Positions 59,660 to 64,000 of a DNA stretch of 64,000 nucleotides are shown here, one piece after another. The notes beneath the pieces are model-generated. The model was not told the origin of the DNA, made no database searches, and saw nothing but the letters and a program-made list of their open reading frames with translations. Position 1 is the first letter of the stretch; each line of letters begins with the position of its first letter. The DNA is from DASWOJ01 sp964242415 (lineage in GTDB: Bacteria; Pseudomonadota; Alphaproteobacteria; Acetobacterales; Acetobacteraceae). The stretch lies in contig CAXTAT010000014.1 in assembly GCA_964242415.1 (NCBI GenBank), positions 60,758 to 124,757 of the forward strand. Reading direction: 5' to 3'. A program made the translations under genes and the position numbers.

Positions 59660-60925
59660 TCAGCCTCTGCCAACCAATGCACCGAGCGACTTCAGCGGCT
59701 GCGTGGCGTCCGCCAGCCGCGCCGGGTCCACCATCACCCCGCCGGCAACCAGGGCCTTGCCCTGCACGTAGTCCCGCGTGGCATTGACGCAGTCCAGCGC
59801 AATTAAGCAGGAGCGGCGCAGGTAAGCCACCGAGAAGCTGCGCGTCTCCGGCTCGCCCCGCACCACGATGGCGTCGTGGCCGTTGGACAAGCCGACGGTC
59901 TGCAGCCGCAGGTCATACTGGTTGGACCAGAACCAGGGCACCGCATCATACGGCACGGGAGCGCCAGTGATCGCCTTGGCCGCAACCACTGCCTGATCGA
60001 CCGCATTCTGCACCGACTCGACCCGGACGCTGGCCCCGTCCGCAAACCGGTTCCGGTGCGCCGCGCAGTCGCCGATGGCATAGACGTCGGGCAGGCTGGT
60101 CCGGCAGCAGGCGTCCACATCGACCCCATCCCCCCCCGCCGCCCCGGCGTCGAGCAGCGGCTGCACCGCCGGGATGATGCCGATGCCCGCGACCACCATG
60201 TCGGCCGCGACCACAGCGCCATCGCCGAGCCGGACGCCGCTGGCCCGGCCCTCACGCTCCTCGATGCACTCCACGGCCGTGTTGAGCAGGATGCGGACGC
60301 CGCGGGCGCGGTGCTCGGCCTCGTAGAACCGCGACACCGGCTCCCCGGCGACGCGCGCCAGCACGCGGTCCTGCATCTCGATCACGGTCACCGACTTGCC
60401 CATCGCGGTCAGGACGGCCGCGGCCTCCAGGCCGATGTAGCCGCCGCCGACCACCGCCACCCTGGCCGCATCCGCCAACTCGCCCTGCATCATGTCCACG
60501 TCGGCGCGCGTACGAATGGTGTGCACGCCGCCCAGGTGATGTCCGGCGCACAACAGGCGCCGCGGCGCCCCGCCGGTGCACCAGACCAGCACGCCATATC
60601 CCAGCACCGCGCCATCGCCGGTCCGCACCTGGTGCGCCGCCGGGTCAACGCCGACGACGCGCTGGCCGCGCAGCAAGGCGATGTCCTTCTCCGCCCAGTA
60701 CTCCGGCTCCTTCAGCAGCATGGCCTCGAACGGCTTCTTGCCGGCCAGGTAGTCCTTGGACAGCGGCGGCCGTTCATACGGCCAGGAAGCCTCGTCACTC
60801 ACCAGCGCGATGGTGCCGGCGAACCCCAGTTGACGCAGCGACACCGCAGCCTGGGCGCCGGCATGGCCCGCGCCGACGATCAGCACGTCGAACCGCTGCA
60901 CCGCCCCGTTCCGGCCTAGCGGCAC
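59660..60925 (-). CDS. NAD(P)H-dependent ferredoxin reductase (FAD)
   Basis: This flavoprotein of up to 421 residues belongs to the ferredoxin/rubredoxin reductase family. It has the FAD motif VGAGHAGAQAAVSLRQLG, the active-site block WPYERPPLSKDYL, the NAD motif VVGGGYIGLEAAAVL and the closing FAD motif DVYAIGDCAAH. GTG 60925 is used as start; GTG 60901 is also possible. The 2Fe-2S ferredoxin gene lies 61 bp upstream on the same strand. They would feed a cytochrome P450 or a Rieske oxygenase; no P450 is encoded here. Confidence 0.9.
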   Translation of the reverse strand: MPLGRNGAVQRFDVLIVGAGHAGAQAAVSLRQLGFAGTIALVSDEASWPYERPPLSKDYLAGKKPFEAMLLKEPEYWAEKDIALLRGQRVVGVDPAAHQVRTGDGAVLGYGVLVWCTGGAPRRLLCAGHHLGGVHTIRTRADVDMMQGELADAARVAVVGGGYIGLEAAAVLTAMGKSVTVIEMQDRVLARVAGEPVSRFYEAEHRARGVRILLNTAVECIEEREGRASGVRLGDGAVVAADMVVAGIGIIPAVQPLLDAGAAGGDGVDVDACCRTSLPDVYAIGDCAAHRNRFADGASVRVESVQNAVDQAVVAAKAITGAPVPYDAVPWFWSNQYDLRLQTVGLSNGHDAIVVRGEPETRSFSVAYLRRSCLIALDCVNATRDYVQGKALVAGGVMVDPARLADATQPLKSLGALVGRG

Positions 60926-60986
60926 GCTTCATCCCAGCCCGGGTCGCCCCATCCCGGGGTCCCAGCCGGGCCGGCTGGATGCGGCA

Positions 60987-61304
60987 TCAGCCCTCCTCGG
61001 CGATGGTCACCCGCAACCCGTCCAGGGCCGGGACGAACGGGATCTGGCACGACAGGCGCGAAGTCGGCGTGCGCCGGTCCGAGCTGTCCAGCAGGTCGTC
61101 CTCGTCCCCGCCCGCCGGGCCGACGCGCGCAAAATCGTCGGGATCGACGATGACGTGGCAGGTCGCGCACGAAAGGCTGCCGCCACAAAGCGCCTGCAGG
61201 TCGTCGAAGCCCGCCTTGCGGATGATCTCCATCACCGACATCCCGGTCGCTGCCGGGATGGTCCTGGTGTCGCCGCGCGTGCTGGTAACGGTCAGGAAAG
61301 CCAC
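60987..61304 (-). CDS. 2Fe-2S ferredoxin (adrenodoxin type)
   Basis: This 105-residue ferredoxin has the cluster cysteines in CGGSLSCATCHV and SRLSCQIP, typical of the putidaredoxin/adrenodoxin group. It starts with GTG, with AAGGAT upstream. It is the natural partner of the reductase gene that follows. Confidence 0.92.
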   Translation of the reverse strand: MAFLTVTSTRGDTRTIPAATGMSVMEIIRKAGFDDLQALCGGSLSCATCHVIVDPDDFARVGPAGGDEDDLLDSSDRRTPTSRLSCQIPFVPALDGLRVTIAEEG

Positions 61305-61679
61305 GGGATATCCTTATGCTTATGGGGTCGCCATGCTTGTAGGGTCGCCAGCCGGAGCGCCGCATCCTGCCGCAGCACGTTCGGCTGGTCAGGGGCCCGC
61401 CGCCCATGCCGCCTTCTTGGAACCGCGGGCGTTGGTCCGCAAGGCCCGCGCCTCAACGTGTCGGGGAGATGGGTCACGGCGGGCGTAAGTGGAAGGCCGG
61501 CGCGGGACGATCATTCAATCCGGAATGCTGGCTGGCATCGGCGACGGGCCGCGTCCCACCCCGACGTGCAGTGGCCATCCGGGCAGCCCGGCTGCGCTTT
61601 TCACCACCCCAACGCATAAGAGTGCTGGCGCTCCGGCCGATCCGCCTTCTAGCGTGAGGGAAACGGGGAGGAAGCAACA
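61305..61679. other. Divergent intergenic region ferredoxin / MFS transporter
   Basis: About 375 bp with two divergent promoters expected. Nothing specific was recognised besides the strong GGGGAGGAAG ribosome binding site of the transporter. Confidence 0.5.
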
Positions 61680-62999
61680 ATGGACGACATTGCAACGTCT
61701 CGGGCGGCGCTGGCGCCGGTGCGGGCGACGGCGCGGGTGCGCGGCATCCAGCGCACGGCACTGGCGATGCTCGTGCTCGGCGGCGTGGTCAACTACATCG
61801 ACCGCGCGACGCTCGCGGTGGCCAACCCGCTGATCCGCGCCGACCTGAACCTGTCGATCGCCGACATGGGCTACCTGCTCTCGGCCTTCCTGTGGGCGTA
61901 CGCGTTCTCGCAACTGCCGACCGGGGCGATGGTGGACAAGCTCGGGCCGCGCCTGCTGCTGGCGGTCGGCCTGACGGTGTGGTCGTTCGCGCAACTGCTG
62001 GGCGGGCTGGTGCGGGGCTTTGGCGAGTTCTTCGGCGCCCGTGTCCTGCTGGGCATCGGCGAGGCGCCGCAGTTCCCCACCGGCGCCCGCGTCGCGCGCG
62101 ACTGGTTCAACCCAAGGGACCGCGGCCTGGCGACCGGCATCTTCAACTGCGCGTCCACGCTCGGCACCGCGATCGCCGTGCCGCTGCTCACCGTGCTCAT
62201 GCTGTCGTTCGGCTGGCGCTGGATGTTCATCATCATGGGCGTCGCCGGGCTGCTGGTGGCGGTGCTGTGGTACAGCGTCTACCGCAACCCCGCCGACGTC
62301 GGCCTGACCGCGCAGGAGAACGCCTACCGCACCGAGGGCGACCCGCCGGGCCAGCGCACCAAGGTCAGCTTTGCCGAGTGGAAGCAGCTTTTCCGCTTCC
62401 GCACCACGTGGGGAATGATCCTCGGCTACTTCGGCTGCATCTATCTCACCTGGATCTACACCGCCTGGCTGCCCGGCTACCTCGAAATCGAGCGGCACAT
62501 GAGCGTGAAGTTCACCGGCATCGCGGCGTCGATCCCGTTCGTCTGGGGCGTGGTGGGCGGCGTGCTCGGCGGCTACCTGGCCGACATCCTGGTGCGGCGC
62601 GGCGTGTCGCCGATGAAAAGCCGGCGCTATCCCTGCGCCATCGCCTTGCTGGGCACCTCCGGCTTCACGCTGGCAGCCGCCTATGTCGAGAGCAACACGC
62701 TCGCCATCGCCTTCATCTCGGCGTCGCTGTTCCTGGTCTATGTCACCAGCACTTGCGCCTGGGCGCTGAGTTCGGTGGGGGCGCCGACCAACTGCACCGC
62801 CTCGATCGGCTCGATGCAGAACTTCGGCGGCTACCTGGGCGGTGCGCTCGCGCCGACGGTCACCGGGCTGATCGTGCAGGGCACCGGGTCGTTCAGGCTG
62901 GCCCTGGTGGTGGGGGCGGTCATCGGGGTGCTGTCGGCCGGCTCGTACCTGTTCATCGTCAAGGACCCGATCACCGCGGCGGACCTGGGCGTGACGTAG
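61680..62999 (+). CDS. MFS transporter, anion:cation symporter (ACS) type
   Basis: This 12-helix major facilitator has 439 residues. The opening VNYIDRATLAVANPLI and the signature GVGEAPQFPTG-like segment (LLGIGEAPQFPTGARVARDWF) are typical of the sugar-acid and aromatic-acid symporters of the ACS family. ATG 61680 has a GGGGAGGAAG ribosome binding site. Hexuronate, glucarate, or an aromatic acid are family options. Confidence 0.9.
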   Translation: MDDIATSRAALAPVRATARVRGIQRTALAMLVLGGVVNYIDRATLAVANPLIRADLNLSIADMGYLLSAFLWAYAFSQLPTGAMVDKLGPRLLLAVGLTVWSFAQLLGGLVRGFGEFFGARVLLGIGEAPQFPTGARVARDWFNPRDRGLATGIFNCASTLGTAIAVPLLTVLMLSFGWRWMFIIMGVAGLLVAVLWYSVYRNPADVGLTAQENAYRTEGDPPGQRTKVSFAEWKQLFRFRTTWGMILGYFGCIYLTWIYTAWLPGYLEIERHMSVKFTGIAASIPFVWGVVGGVLGGYLADILVRRGVSPMKSRRYPCAIALLGTSGFTLAAAYVESNTLAIAFISASLFLVYVTSTCAWALSSVGAPTNCTASIGSMQNFGGYLGGALAPTVTGLIVQGTGSFRLALVVGAVIGVLSAGSYLFIVKDPITAADLGVT

Positions 63000-63095
63000 C
63001 CCGGCGTCTCCCGCCCGCGCTCCGGCGGCTCGCAGGATCGGCCCCTGCTGCGGCGGGACAGTGCAGCAAGCCATCCGAAACCACCGCCCATGCCT

Positions 63096-63133
63096 CCTGG
63101 ATGGCCGCGCTGCAAACCCGGCTCGCAATGGCG
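63096..63133. repeat. Family A palindromic repeat, right half only
   Basis: The sequence CCTGGATGGCCGCGCTGCAA, then ACCCGGCTCGCAATGGCG, matches the right arm of the family without a left arm. Confidence 0.65.
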
Positions 63134-63440
63134 GCAGCTCTGACGCAACGTAGGGGTCAGAGCGGATGGCGGGTGGCACCACCTGCGATGGCGTGTGCGA
63201 TGGGATTGCTGCAGGTGGGAGCCAGCGGCCGGGCAAGCCGGTTTGGGCTAGGCGCTGAGCACAGGGGCACTGCGCCGCCTCACGCCAAATAGCCCGGCAA
63301 CATCACGCCCGGTGTCGAAATCGCCGCTAAGGACCTGCCTGACCCCCGTTTCAGCATGGTTTGCCGCAATGTCGCCTGCTGACCAAACCTGGGCTTATAC
63401 CAACCGCCAGAATTCTGACCTGTCGATCCCAGCTGGCCCC

Positions 63441-63535
63441 TGTCATTGCGAGCCGGCTTCGGCGTGGCATAGGGGACGGTAAGAGCCGCGCGTGCGGTTC
63501 CCTATGCCACGTCGCAAGCGCGGCTTGCAATGACA
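63441..63535. repeat. Family A palindromic repeat, copy 10, with compensated inner arms
   Basis: The outer arms are typical (TGTCATTGCGAGCCGGCTTC and GCGGCTTGCAATGACA). The inner arms read GTGGCATAGGGGA and TTCCCTATGCCAC in place of the usual CAATCCAG/CTGGATTG, and they still pair with each other. Confidence 0.85.
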
Positions 63536-63634
63536 ATGCCCCTGTCAGCGCTCAGAACTTTCGGCGAATGACATTATATCAACGGCTATCAAAACTGACC
63601 GGGTTGCCTGCCCTCGTTTGTCGTTACCCCGGTT

Positions 63635-63737
63635 TTCATTGCAAGCAGCGCGTGCAAGGCGGTAACCCGAGGTTGCAACATCGACGCCTCAGCCTTGCAA
63701 CCCTGAATTGCCGCGCCGACGTCGGCTCGCAATGACA
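63635..63737. repeat. Family A palindromic repeat, diverged copy
   Basis: A diverged copy from TTCATTGCAAGCAGCGCGTG to CGTCGGCTCGCAATGACA, about 100 bp after copy 10. The inner part has changed most (GTAACCCGAGGTTGCAA). Confidence 0.75.
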
Positions 63738-64000
63738 GCGCCTGATTAAATTCTGATTGGATGCCCTACCGTAACGCTCGAAGCATGGAGCTGTCAGTTA
63801 TTGGTGCCCCAGATACAAGACATGATTCTTTCTGACTAACCCCAGAAAACCCGGCCGTTCTACGTAAGCCTGTGCCGGATCGGCGCAATGCCGCATTTCG
63901 TATTAGCCACAGGTTTACAGGATGCCGCCTACGCCAGCCGTAACACCTTTCCCGCTTGGGGCTTACCTGGGCAACCCCGACAACAGCAGTGCGGCCAACG

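Larger units (their letters stand above)
63000..64000. other. Repeat-rich non-coding end of the window
   Basis: One kilobase with no convincing gene on either strand. It holds one half copy and two further copies of the family A repeat. From about 63740 the sequence becomes lower in GC, and nothing could be identified there. Confidence 0.6.

Noticed and set aside
63660..63690. GTAACC near 63662 as a further SigF promoter
   Set aside because: No CGAA follows at the required 16-bp spacing; the hexamer is part of a diverged repeat.

Overview
The window looks like a chromosomal segment of a very GC-rich alphaproteobacterium, most probably an Acetobacteraceae-type member of the Rhodospirillales. 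The reasons are periplasmic PQQ and molybdopterin dehydrogenases that feed c-type cytochromes, a cyanide-insensitive-type bd oxidase, bacterial carotenoid genes, an ECF SigF/NrsF pair, and many ATGA-type gene overlaps. This placement rests on gene content only; no marker alignment was possible.

Layout. 1-3283: the end of a branched-chain-type ABC uptake operon (substrate-binding protein, two permeases, the second cut by the window edge). 3580-5886: a luciferase-like flavin monooxygenase divergent from a D-2-hydroxyacid dehydrogenase. 6088-10372: a pyridine-catabolism island with a Rieske oxygenase, a NicC-like flavin hydroxylase, a GntR regulator and a clear NicX 2,5-dihydroxypyridine dioxygenase. 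10778-14771: a three-subunit periplasmic molybdenum dehydrogenase (triheme cytochrome, 2Fe-2S subunit, Mo subunit) that could be a split nicotinate dehydrogenase or an aldehyde dehydrogenase. 14972-16751: an isolated SoxCD pair. 17093-20064: a PQQ dehydrogenase with the DxD lanthanide signature, its cytochrome c and an unknown periplasmic protein. 20359-21255: a secreted PEP-CTERM-type protein. 21670-24223: crtB and crtI. 24291-26784: a decaying locus with fragments of an ABC ATPase, a ureohydrolase and an amidohydrolase around an Uma2 gene and a DUF1028 gene. 26857-29716: a secreted beta-helix protein and an exported alpha/beta hydrolase. 29901-32527: a sugar-acid dehydratase and a hydroxyacid dehydrogenase. 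33041-36189: a GbsR-type regulator with the bd oxidase operon. 36484-37729: nrsF and sigF. 38197-41708: two uncharacterised proteins, aroC and fabI. 42112-47583: an SDR, then nadC, nadB, nadA and an NrtR regulator. 47760-51214: a cyclase-family hydrolase, a LysR regulator and a hypothetical protein. 51215-54290: a second phytoene synthase, lycopene cyclase and a retinal-forming Blh dioxygenase. 54375-57998: GST, GNAT, ychF, pth and rplY. 58311-62999: a membrane-anchored protein with a DUF421 protein, a ferredoxin reductase with its ferredoxin, and an MFS transporter. The last 1 kb is non-coding and rich in repeats.

Two dispersed intergenic repeat families run through the window. One is an imperfect palindrome of about 95-104 bp that begins GTCATTGCGAG and ends CTCGCAATGAC (10 full-length, one diverged and two half copies). 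The other is a GC-rich element of about 40 bp that often occurs as head-to-head pairs.

The genes combine into several readable modules: uptake and oxidative opening of an N-heteroaromatic compound; periplasmic oxidation of alcohols, aldehydes and sulfur compounds; de novo NAD synthesis under NrtR; beta-carotene and retinal synthesis split over two loci; and an alternative terminal oxidase under a local regulator. Regulatory sites that can be read directly include a SigF-type autoregulatory promoter, a GntR/FadR-type GTATAC operator, an interlocked CTGAAA operator upstream of the bd oxidase operon, and an NrtR-like palindrome over the nadA ribosome binding site. No tRNA, rRNA, CRISPR array or intact insertion sequence was recognised.
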